Of a stretch of 64,000 nucleotides of DNA, positions 15,201 to 28,100 are shown in pieces. The notes under the pieces are model-generated. The model was not told the origin of the DNA. It saw only the letters and a program-made list of their open reading frames with translations, and did no database searches. How positions within the stretch are numbered: position 1 is the stretch's first letter; each line of letters opens with the position of its first letter. The DNA is from Ashinkailepas kermadecensis (lineage: Eukaryota; Arthropoda; Thecostraca; Neolepadidae): positions 1,782,108 to 1,846,107 of the forward strand of contig JAOTOM010005182.1 of assembly GCA_034440615.1 (NCBI GenBank), read 5' to 3'. Made by a program: the position numbers and the translations under genes.

Positions 15201-18200
15201 ATGCTATCATCCTTATTTGAATACATGACGAATGAGGATAACGTTAAACGACAAGAAGAAGCTGACAGGTCAGTTACATATTTGGTAAAGCAAGTTCACC
15301 ACCGAAGTCTATGGCTCCTACACACAAGTTGATCACGGCATGTGCCACTGGAACAACTCTTTCCCCAAAGCTGCCACGGATTTATACCGCTATGGAGAGA
15401 GAAGGCATTACAATTGAAATGGCTGATTGACTACGCTTCCCCTAGTCATTAACAGTAGGGTCCCCATTTACGGCAAGGTCCCCATTTACGGTAGGGTCCC
15501 CACTTACGGTAAGGTACCCATTTAAGGTAGGGTCCCCACTTACGGCAAGGTCACAATTTACGGTAGGATCCCCATTTATGGTATGTTCCCCATCTACGTT
15601 AGTGTCCCCATTTACGGTAGGGTACCCACTTACGGTAGTGTCCCATTTACGGTAGGGTTCCCATTTACGGTACGGCCAGCATGACTACTAGGGCGGTGGG
15701 CATCCTGGCCGCTGTCCGGATCCTAACTGGCCGCAAAACACTAACGTAGTCATCTGCTTAGACTCGGAATATATCGATCAGTTTATTAGCAGCACTCACG
15801 ACTGTTCACATCCTGCAATTGAACACATCCAACAAGCTGTGGCCGTGACGTCACTAGCATCTCTTCCGCTCTGGATGCAGAGCCACGCGAACATTACAGA
15901 CAATGAGCGGGCAGATAGGCTTGCTACGCATTTGGCTCCTACTCCAGCATGAAGCACTCAGTATACGATCGTAATATCATCTAATGCGGCGTATTGGTGA
16001 GCACCACCAGAACACGCGCACATTGAGCACAGCACAGCTCCACCTCCCGACTCAAATGCCACGCACAACATCAAATCAAGCCCTAGCTGCCGCATTGATG
16101 GACGTTCGACATGGAGCGAGACGTGACGGCGCACTCTCCAGCCCACCTGTTGAAGACGATGTGGTAGGGGTGCAGCCTGCTGAAGAGTTTGGCGGTGACC
16201 GTCAGGAGCTCCCTTTCAACACCGACCTTGTTCCGGCCGGCCTGCGGGGCCGGCGAGCAGCGTTGTAGCAACTTGATACCGAGCCGGGGAAGACTGATCG
16301 GATGCTGCGTGATCCTGCACCAGCGGTCAGATGTCAGAGGTCAGAGGTCAGTGATTAGCGGTTAGAGGTCAGAGGTCAGAATCAGCGGTCAGCGGTCAGA
16401 GGTCCGACGTCAGATGACACAGAGGACGACGATCAGGGGTCAGAGGTCAGAGGTCAGAGGTCAGGGGTCAGGGGTCAGAGGTCAGATGTCAGAGGTCAGA
16501 AGTCAGAGGTCAGCGGTACATCCGCTCCGAGGTCAGCCGACCGGTGCGAGGAGCACACGGACACCAAGTGGCGCCGTCCAGCGCCATCGACCCACCCTGC
16601 CATTAGTGTCCAAACCTCTGGCGATATCAGCAACGAGAGGTAAGGCGCCCGCCCGTCTCCTAACCGGAAGGATGCGGGTTCGAGTCCCACCTGTCGCTAC
16701 TCTTAGCCCGCGACCAATCGGCGTGAAAGATTAGCGACGGGATATGATCACAGCAGTCCACAGCAGTCCACAGCAGTCCACAGCAGTCCACAGCAGTCCA
16801 CAGCAGTCCACAGCAGTCCACAGCAGTCCACAGCAGTCCACAGCAGTCCACAGCAGTCCACAGCAGTCCACAGCAGACCACAGCAGACCACAGCAGTCCA
16901 CAGCAGTCAACAGCAGTCAACAGCAGTCCACAGCAGTCCACAGCAGTACACAGCAGTACACAGCAGTACACAGCAGTACACAGCAGTACACAGCAGTACA
17001 CAGCAGTACACAGCAGTACACAGCAGACCACAGCAGACCACAGCAGACCACATCAGTCCACAGCAGTCCACAGCAGACCACAGCAGTCCACAGCAGTCCA
17101 CAGCAGTCCACAGCAGACCACAGCAGTGTCGTAAAGCCGACAGCCAGACCGCCATGGCGATAACGCCTGTCGCAGTACCACACACCTAGCAACGGTGGAC
17201 TCATTTCAGCTGTTCTAGAACCAGTCGGTAAAATATCCACGACTTGGCATAACGGTTAATGATGCAGCTTCAGGTCCATGGTATTGCAGGTAGCATCCTA
17301 AAATGGATAGAGTTGTGGCTTTCAGATAGACAGCAGAGAGTGATGCTAAATGGTACAAAGTCATCATGGCAAAATGTTCTTAGTGGAGTCCCCCAGGGGT
17401 CGGTACTGGGGCCACTATTGTTCATTATATACGTGAATAGCATTGAATGTGGCCTAAGCAGTAAGGTTTTGAAATTTGCGGATGATTTGAAGATCTTTAG
17501 GGCAATAACAGGGCACAATGAGCAGGTTTTGCTGCAGAAAGACTTAGACGAGCTAGTGAAGTGGTCCGAAAAAATGGCAAATGAAGTTTAAGTTTGATAA
17601 GTGCAAAGTCATGCATAAAGTCATAAAGTCATGAAGTGTTTAGGCTTAATAAGAGCCACAGGGGCCCATCTGGGTTAAGCCTATCTAGAAAAGGTACTAG
17701 AAATGTATATATTCTCACCCCAATCAATCCCTTATCCCAAGTTCCTAGGAAGCTATATATCCCAGCCTATCTAGCATCATCCACTTGCTATTGCATAACA
17801 CCCTCAACAATTGCAAGCTGCTCCCATCATACCCATTGTGCTACCATAGCCCCTGCTTAAAGGGGTCTGTGCCGTGCACACTTAACATAAATCTCACCCC
17901 ATCCATCCAAATTAGAACTCAAAAACAAGATTTTCCTGTCTAAAAAATTTGTCCACCCTACTTTTAAATACATTCAATGAGGAACTCCCCACAACATCAG
18001 CAGGCAGCCCATTCCACTTTGCATGTAGGTAGGCAGCATATGAAGGCTCCATACTTGATGGGTGGCCAAGTACTATCTGTGACTCAGCAGGAGAAGGACT
18101 TAGGTGTTATTTTGAACACAAAATTGGGGGCATCAGAACAGACCAAAGAAGCCAGGAAGAAGGCACTAAGAATGCTTGGGGCAATACAGAGGAATGTGTC

Positions 18201-21200
18201 ATACAAAAGTGAGGAGGTCATCAGGAAGCTTTACTGTGCATATGTTAGGCCACATTTGGAATACTGTGTCCAAGCTTGGTCCCCTAGTTATGAGAAAGAT
18301 TGTTGGCTTTTAGAGAGAGTACAAAAGAGGGCAACACAAATGGTTAATGGTATAGGCAACCTGGCATATGAGGAAAGATTGAAGAAATTGAATATGTTTT
18401 CACTTAGATGTAGATTGTAGAAGCTGAGAGGAGATCTCATGGAGGTTTTTAAATTTGTTCATGGTCAGGAACAGGGATATCTCAGGGAAATGTTTGAATT
18501 TAACAGAAATTATGCAATTAGAGGTCATCAATTCAAAATTAAATTAATCACAGCAGGACAATCTTTCTTCACCAACAGGGTAGTAGAACACTGGAACCAG
18601 CTGCCAGGAACCATTGTCAGTAGCAACACACTGAACATCTTTAAAAACGGCATAGACAATCATTATAAGAATAGGGGGCTTGTTTTTCTGTATTCCAGGG
18701 AGGGTTGATCGATAGGGAGGAGATGGGAGTTGGGAGGAGTTTGTAATTGGAGTTTGTAATTGTTGAGTGTGTCATGCAATAGCAAGTGAGTCTCTTGTTA
18801 AGTCTAAACGCTTTATAACTTTATATAGGGTGTACCTAGCAGTGGATTCAGCACCTACCTTCGGGATGTGATACTGATGAGATTGTCTATGGTAGCACAA
18901 TGGGTATGATGGGAGGAGTTTGTAATTGTTGAGTGTATTATGCAATAGCAAGTGAGTCTCTTATTAAGTCTGAACGCTTTATGAATTTGTGTGGGGTGTG
19001 CCTAGCAGTGGATTCGGCACCTTCCTTCGGGATGTGATGCTGATGAGATTGTCTATGGTGGCACGATGGGCATGATGGGAGGAGCTTGTGATTGTTGAGG
19101 GCGTTATGCGGTAGCAAGTGAGTGGTGCTAGATAGGCTGGGGTATATAGCTTCCTAGGAACTTGGGATAAGGGATTGATTGGGGTGAGAGTATGTACATT
19201 TCTAGTACCTTTTCTAGATAGGCTTAACCCAGATGGGCCCCTGTGGCTCTTATTAAGCCTTAATACTTTATGACTTTATGACTTTATGTCGTTGAAAAAA
19301 ATATCGTCTTGCACATGGGACTACATTTTGCTACTGCTTTTCCATTGACAATTCCAGTCTGAAACACAACCCCCCCCCCCTCAGCACCCAAAAAAAATAC
19401 TCTAGATCAAACGATACATTTTGAGATCTTCACCTCGGAACACCCTAAATTTTCGGCGCGCTTCGCGAGCCGGAATCCTTATCTGTCTGTCACCGTCGAT
19501 TTCGGGCCGGTCTCCCCCTCGGGAAAATCCTGGTGACGCCACTGAAGCCGGTGTTAAGCTTGACACATCTTCTGAGTACACTACCGTACAAGAACTGCTT
19601 GGTTGATTGGAAGTTCACTTATATGCTTTGGAACGACTTGACACGTTATTGAAATTTTACAATTATCATCAATGATCCAGGCAGCCTCTTGAGTGAGAAA
19701 GGTGTGAAAGAGATATATATGCGTCACAAAACCACAAACAGAGGTGGAATTGCTTCCTGGAGTTGAGGACCAACATAGCAGATCGAGGGTATGTCCACAC
19801 ATAGAAGCACACTGGATGAAGCAGATTCAGGATCTGGCACAGCGACAAGGGAAACCTACCGCTGGAATTTAGCCTGTGTCGGGCCTTTGTGCCGCCAGGC
19901 CATAAAATGTCGCCACCAGTCGATATCAGTCAGTTGTACTTACCGACGACGATGAACCATCACCGCAGTAGATATACCACCGTCCACCATAATAATTCAG
20001 CCACAATCGTAGTAGATAAACTACCATCGTAGTAGACAAATCACTACCGTTATGCATAAACCACACGGTCGGAAAACAACCACCACGGTCGGAGAACAGC
20101 CACCACATCAGGCGAATACGGCGTCAGGAGCCTGCACGATCCCCTCCCGGCACGAGCCCCACCTGAAGACGCGGTGGATCAGGGCGCGGCTGCAGATGAC
20201 CTCCTTGTGCACGCTGAGCTGCGTGATCTTGATGTGTATGTTGAAGACGTTGCGGGCTATGGCCTGCAGCAGGCCTGCGGCATGGCAACAGCACACGTCC
20301 GTCACCGTCGGGTGTCACGTGACCGTGACGGATGGGTGCACCCGTGGGCAGTTGTACCATGTTGTGAGTGCGGGACTCCCGTGGGGTTTGTCGAGCATAC
20401 GTCACATTAAATCGCTTGAAGACCAGGAGGCCTTTTGGCGATTGTTATCTCTCGCTCTCCGTCCTGTTCCTGCGCAACCGCTCTGCTTGCTGCCCTAAAG
20501 TTGCCTGTACTCTTTTGGCGCCATTTTGAGTCCTGTTACCGGCGGCTACATCACATCACATCACATCACATCACATCGAATACTGCAGCGGCAGGTGGGT
20601 GGGGCAAGAAGCACCTAATTTGAGCCAGGATTCACGTGCATCCCAAGGGCATTCCTTTGAAAGAAACAACTTCAAAATGGGTTTGCACTCAAACTTTGTA
20701 ACAGTGTCAACGTCTCTGGGAGTACGATGCGGTGACATGACGAATCCTGACGCCCCCAGGTGATCATATCGCCACAACGGCTGCGGCGAATCCTGACGCA
20801 TCAGTAACTATTCCACCGCAACAGGTGAATCATGAAGAACGGCTGGAGATCTCTCACGAAGTCTGGGGGTATGACCAAGTCATTATTTTTAGAATATTTT
20901 CAGATTGAATAAGGAAAATTACAAATTAGCATTAGCAGAGTACCAAACCCCGGTAGTCCAATACTCTCCCAACCAAGGATCTCCGACCCACCAAGGATCT
21001 CCAGCCATGTCCTGAGGCACCGGTGGCTATACAACGCAACAGTTGTTGCGAATTCTGACACACCCGTGACAATGCCGCTGCAAGAATCACGGCGAGAGTA
21101 GTAGCTGAGCTCGAAGCCCTCATCGTCCCTCTCCAGCGCGTCCTCGTCTTTGATCGTGGCTCGAAAAGAAGGCGATTGAATGCCCGCGAACGCGGTAGAC

Positions 21201-22001
21201 ATCAGGTACCTGGTGGACCAGACAGAACCTTAGGTTGTGCCAACGACCAGTAGATGGCTCTTTCCTACACAACTTGCTGCCGGGTGATCCGACCAATAAT
21301 GTGCGGGGAGGTGCCGACAATGTAACCGGAATTTTCAAGGAAAAGTTTCGCTGAGAGTCGGTTTGAGATCATGGATTGGATCGTAAGCACGCATCAGATT
21401 ATGTTCCTCTCCTAACTTAAGCATGTGTAAACGCAGGTTCGCTTCGGGAGGAGGCGGGGGAGAGGAGAAAGGGGGAGGATTATCAATCGGGACCTCCCCA
21501 CCACAGTTGCCGGTTGACTCTCGCGCCATCAAGACGTTGCTCTGGGACGTGGACCAGCTATCGTGTTCCGTGGACGTATCTATCAAGACCAGCCTGCCAT
21601 CAACTCACCATCTTCACTTCAGACTTCTTGCTACTCTTCACCACCAACTTCTAGACCACTCTGCACCTTCAACTCGTCTATAGGTTGGTCCAGAGCCGGC
21701 TGATCACTCCGCTGCTTTCTCACTGCTTGCTATTGCAGTTTCCTATTTCTCATTTTCGTGGGGCGACACCCATCGCTCTTTTCTCATTTCTTTTCTAGTG
21801 GGGTGACACCCGTCACCCCACCCGTTTTCGTCATCGTCGTATTTTCGTTCCCTTTGTTCTGTGTGCTTATTTATATTTCGTTTGGTAGGGTGGTTTTCCA
21901 CTGACTTGGGGAAGAAAAAGGGGCCCCCCCCCCCCCCCCCCGCTCTTTTTCTTCCCCCACACCCCCCCCCCAACTTTTTTTTAACCCCCCCCTCCGCCCC
22001 T

Positions 22002-22036
<35 letters not shown>

Positions 22037-22107
22037 ACACCCCTCCCCCCCCCCCCCCCCCCCCAACCAACCCCCCCCCCCCCCCCCAAACCCTTTACCT
22101 TTCAAAA

Positions 22108-22146
<39 letters not shown>

Positions 22147-25100
22147 TTAAAAAAAACCCAACCCCCAAAAACAAAACCCCCCCCCCCCCTTTATAGGGTG
22201 GAGCTCCGCTTCATGACTGAAGCGGAAATCCAGACGGAGCTCAGGCCGGAGGGGGGTGACCCACGTCCACCGCATTACCTCCTTTAAAGACGGTCAAAAA
22301 CGTGATACGAGCCTCCTTGTCCTTACCTTCAATTCTACCAATCTTCCCAAGACCCTAGCGCCGGATACCTACGATTCCAAGTCCGTGTATTTATTCCTAA
22401 TACTCTCCGCTGTTTTAACTGTCAGCGCTTCGGCCATGGCAGTAAAACTTGTCGCCAGTCCGCCCGGTGCCCCAAATGCGGAGAAACACCTCATCCTGAC
22501 TCCACCTGCTCCAAGCCTGCCCACTGCCTCAGCTGCAACACATCCGATCACCTCACCACTTCCAATCAATGCCCAGTTTGGCGCAAGGAGAAGGAGGTAT
22601 GCGCTGTGAAGGCCACGACCGGGGTGTCATACCCCCAGGCCCGACGGTCTGTCGAGGCCACCTTCCCATCCCCGAAAACGTACGCTCAGGCGGCCACCGT
22701 TGCTCCCCCACACGTCGCGTCAACACTACTTCCATCTCGATGCAAACAGATATTATTCCAGGTTTAGCTCCACTTAAACAACTTACTCCACTGACCACAC
22801 CGACAGCACCCACCCTGGCTCCCACCACTCAGACCACTCCGACACAAACCACCGCGGCTCCCAACACACAGACCATTCCGACCAAACAAACGCCAACAAA
22901 TTCCACAAGGAATTCCAGACCCCGCAGCCATTCGGCTGCCGGGGAGATGCGCGCCACTTCCGTGGCTCGGCGACCGGTGCAGGCCGGCGACCACGTGACC
23001 CTACCGGCTCCCAGCCGGCGGGCATCCCCAGCGGCAGTGGTGCGCGGCCGAGAGTCGGCCGCCAAGGTCACCGACCAACCGACGGCTCGGGTGCAGCCGT
23101 CCGACATCAAACAACACGCCCGCCTGACCTCCACGCATGGATGAGGCCCGCACCGAAAGGTGCACACAAACAATAATATTTCTCCCAATGTCTGTATTTC
23201 TCCAATGGAATTGCCATAGTTTAATATCGAAATGGGCCGAAATGAAAGCTTTCTTTAGTATTATCACACCTATTCTCATCGCTCTTCAGGAAACCTGGTT
23301 CTTACCCACCGATACATATAATTTCAATCTTTCAAATTACTCACTGTACCGTCACGATGAGGTCCGTGGACCACATCGCAGTGGCGGTACAGCTCTGTAC
23401 ATCAACAATGATTTCACACATACACAAATTACCTTTACAAGCAGTAGCTTGTACTTTGCGTTTGCATGGCAGGAATGTGGATGTATGTTCCATTTATATT
23501 CCACCACAAACAGATAACACAAACATTTTGATACAATTAGACAACCTGATAACACAATTCAAGAATCCTTTCATATTACTTGGCGATTTTAATGCCCATA
23601 GCCCAGCGTGGGATAGAACACGCACACTTACAGACACTTGTGGCCGCATCATTGAACAAATTTTAGACCGACATAATTTAGTATTACTGAACACCGGAGA
23701 ACCAACCTTTTTTCACCTTGGCCATAATACAGAAACAGCTATTGATTTATCAATATGCTCTCCGACTCTGGCCAATGATTATGATTGGACCATAGACACT
23801 GATATTCATGCCAGCGATCATTACCCCATTAAATTAACACCCACATTTTCAACTGCGGCAGATACGACACCAAGTTTTGTCCTTCGCTGGAAAATCTCGA
23901 ACGCCGATTGGACAACTTTTCAGGAACTTTCACATATTCAATACAACCCCAACATTTCTCCCGTCGAAAACATCAACCAAGTTACCAAAACACTTCTCGA
24001 AGCAGCTTCCACCGCCATTCCACTAACAAAACCTTTCACAAAAAGAACACCAGTCCCCTGGTGGTCGATAGAAGTTTCCCGAGCAATAACCGCAAGAAAG
24101 AGAGCATTTAGAAAATATTTACGTCATCCCGACCAACACAATTTAGTCAGCCGTAATTATGAACGTGCGAAGACATGCCGCATCATTCGCGAAGCTCGTC
24201 GCCGTTCATGGTCACTTTATCTACAACAAATCACCTCTCGAACACCTTTAAGCAAAATCTGGCAGTTAATTCGCCGATTATCAGGACGCACTCCATTTAA
24301 ATCACTCCCGGCACTCAAAATTCACAACACCACAATTACAGACCGACAAACAATAATAAATACAATAGCGGACACCATGGCTCACAATAGTTCTGACAAC
24401 AACTACAGACCGGAATTTCTCCAAAATGCACAACACACATTTCACACCGAATTGACACAGTTCGATTCGGATAACACTGAAACATACAATATCCCATTTC
24501 AAGTTTCAGAACTAGATACAGCAATTTCCTCAGCCGGTAATACTTCTGTAGGCCCCGACAATTTACATTATTCCTTTTTCAGACATTTATCCAATGACAC
24601 AAAACATTGTATCTTACAAACATTTAATGCATTATGGTCTAGCCATACTTTCCCCGAAAACTGGAAGGAAGCCCTCATCATCCCTATTCCAAAACCCGGC
24701 AAAAAACCACAGCAACCCTAATAATTTCCGACCCATCGCTCTCACCAGCTGTCTAGGAAAACTTTTAGAACGTATGATTGTAAAAAGACTGACCTGGTAC
24801 TTAGAAACAAATCATCTGTTATCTCCAATTCAATGCGGTTTTCGTCAAGTACAATAGATCATCTCATTCGATTAGAAACTGACATACGCCTTGGTTATAA
24901 AAAAAAACACGAACACACCATTGCAGTATTTTTAGACATTAGTAAAGCATATGATATGGTATACAAACCGGCATTAATTTCCAAACTTCTTCACTTCGGC
25001 GTCAAAGGAAATTTAGCTCATTATTTGATAGGATTTCTGTCTGGTTCCCGTCATTTTCATCTCCGGTGCAGGTCAGCGATTTCCGATCCACGTTTTCTAC

Positions 25101-28100
25101 AGAACGGATTACCACAGGGGAGTTGCATTTCACCAGTATTATTCAACATCATCATTAATGACATTTTCAATAACATGTCTGCCAATCTAGCATACTCGCT
25201 GTTTGCGGACGATAGTGCGATTTGGTGTTCCGGCAAAAATTATGATCATTGTTTAATTAGATTACAAAACGCACTTGACCGGATACACCAATGGTCCATC
25301 AAATACGGTTTCACATTTTCAGCTCCAAAATCTGCCACAATGATATTCAGCAAATCAATTCCGTGCCCAAATCCAGATACACCACTTCACCTCGGAAACA
25401 CTGACATACATTTTGTAAATTCGTTCAAATTTCTTGGTGTTATTTTCGATCGCAAGCTTTCCATGCACCAGCACGTCAAACACATCCAGGCCAAATGTTT
25501 TCACAGACTCAACTTATTTCGCTGTATTACGTCTTCATCATTCGGATCCGATCGTCACACGCTATTACAATTATACAAATCCTTGGTTCTTCCCATCATA
25601 GAATATGGCTCAATAGTTTACGCAAGTGGCAGTACCACCGCTCTGAAGCTTTTGGACACCTTACAAAATAAATTCATTCGCAAGCACTCGGTGCAATGAC
25701 CACGTCTCCCATTACTTCTCTACAAATCGAATCAGGAATTGCACCATTAGCTCTCCGAAGAATTGAACAAACACTCCGATACGCCGCAAAAATTCAATTT
25801 AGAGAACACCACTCCACCCCACACACGCATCTTTACAAATTATCCCAAACCTACACCACGAATATTTAGGTCCCGCCGAAAAGCGAACCGGGCTTACCAT
25901 AGCTTCACGCATTAAAACATTTTCTACACAGCTCCAATACAACATTCCACATATTACAGCTCTCTCTTCACCAACTACACCACCGTGGCAGATGGCTGAG
26001 AGACATATTGTCTATCTCACCACCACTCCAAAATCACAGCTTTGTCCAGAATACGACAAACAAAAATTCCACCAGTTTCGTTCTCGCTATCATCATGTTC
26101 CTTTTGTTTTCACCGACGGATCCAAAGACGCAAATTGCACAGGAAATGCCATTGTTTCCGGTACATACACACAACAACATCGCTTGCCAAATGGGACCTC
26201 CGTTTTCATCGCCGAATTACAAGCCATTCTCATTGCCTTTCGCTATGTCCGCAACCGTTCGATTTGTCACCCCATGCGCCATGTCGTCAATTGTTCCGAC
26301 TCAAAATCTGTTCTTCAATCTCTTTCTTCACTTTCTTTTTCGCACCATTGCCATATTTCCATTTATAACACACTTGAAACACTTCATCTGATGGGCATGA
26401 AGGTCCGTTTCCTGTGGGTGCCCAGCCACTGTGGCATCCCAGGAAACGAGAAAGCAGATCATTTCGCCAAACATTCATTACAATTACCACACATTACAGA
26501 AATCCCACCACATTTTGACGCCATCAAATCAACAATACGACAAAACATTCGACATTTTTGGAATCAACAATGGACTGACACAACAAACCACACACAATTA
26601 CGTCTCATCAAACCTGTCGTCGAAAACTGGACCACATCATACACAAAAAACAGACAAGAAGAAAAAGTTCTATCCCGGCTCCGCATAGGTCACACTTTTC
26701 TCACACATCGATATATATACACTGCTTCACCTCGACCTTCATGCCCATCATGCAACACTCTTCTTACAGTTTCACATATTCTCCTACACTGTCAACGTTA
26801 CCATGACCATAGAAAACCACTTACCAACTACTGCCGTGCACATAACATACCCTTTTCTTTACCTACACTATTCGGAGATCAGCACCCATTCCTCATTAAT
26901 CTACTTTTCTTTTTTCTCCGAAAAACTAACTTGCTTCAAGAACTATAGACTGACTATCAAGACATAACTATTCATTCATTCCACTCACGGCACGAAATGG
27001 CCTGAGCAGACCGAAGTGCCCAGCCTAACAAAACGGAAAAACGGAATCGGGACCTCAATCTCCCAAATCTTCGAGAACGAAAGAAAAACGTTTAGGCTAC
27101 GATCCCCAGCTGAAAATTTTGAATTGAGCAATAATATTTGCAATACCTTCTGAGGGAACACTGAAGAACATCTTTATATTGTTCAAGACATTGGTAGAAG
27201 TGCACGTGTGTCATATACCTCAGATACCTCAGATCCGATATAAATGCACATCAACCACATACCTTGAAGCGTATGAAGAGGTGAAGATAAAGCGTGCCGG
27301 CCCGGAAGGTAATACTTTAGATGCATAGGGGAAGGTATATGTAAATGGGGAAGATGACAAGCGCACTAGCTACGCTAGAAAGTGCCCACAGAACTCGAAA
27401 ATTAATTGAGTCAGCGAGGAAGCTTGGTCAGGGCGCCGGGAGGAACGGAAAGAAATACGGCAACAAAGCATGTAAACGGAGACACCACAGGAAAGGGAGT
27501 TGAAGGGAAAAATAAGCTGAGACAAGAGGGGCGAGTAGACTACTCTATATAGGTAAGTTGTCCGTCTCCCAGCCGACAGGTTGTGGGTTCGAGTCCCACC
27601 TGCCACTACTCTTCGGCCGCGACAAATCGGCGTGAGATTGGTGGCGCTACATGATCCAGGACCGTGGGTGGGTGCATCGAAAAACCAATCACCAACGAAG
27701 TGGTGATTGGTAGGACCAGAACCAGGACCAGGACCAGAACTGGGAAGGAAGTACACAAGGCATGCAAGCCAAACTAAGACACGAAATGATACCAGTAGAG
27801 GCCTTGACTGTACCCAGTGTACCCGTTGTAGTACCAGGGTGATCGGCGACGACCTCAGCATGGTCTGGCGACAGTCAGTCGACTTGGCCGTGCTGCGGCC
27901 GAGCCCGTCTGCGCTGACTCGTGTCCTCTGATGTGGTGCCAGGATTGGCAGCGACAGCACTACACCGCAATCCAGCCGGATGCCACACTGACAGCCAGAG
28001 GCGCAGCCAAGGGGCAAGCCCCCTCCCCCGCCCCCAGCAACCAAAAGTATACTATATTAAACAAGACATTTTGATATTTTCACCCTGCAAAGCAAGGTTA

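Larger units (their letters stand above)
21680..27100 (+). mobile_element. I-clade-type LINE with endonuclease, RT and RNase H (decayed)
   Basis: The order on the plus strand is a pyrimidine-rich leader, a poly-C block, ORF1 with zinc knuckles (22205-23144), then ORF2 parts: AP endonuclease (23188-24721), reverse transcriptase (24594-25699), RNase H and C-terminal zinc finger (25700-26948), and a short 3' tail. APE plus RT plus RNase H in this order is typical of the I superfamily (I, Nimb and related clades). At least five frame changes break the two ORFs, so this copy is inactive unless they are sequencing errors. Codons are more AT-rich than in the cyclase exons around it. The end points are approximate. 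Confidence 0.88.

Noticed and set aside
16660..17240. Overlapping open frames on both strands (repeats of VHSSPQQST and CGLLWTAVD types)
   Set aside because: Products of the 10-bp CAGCAGTCCA array, which has no stops in several frames. There is no start context or homology.
21743..22196. Proline-rich and glycine-rich proteins
   Set aside because: Translations of poly-C/poly-G runs.
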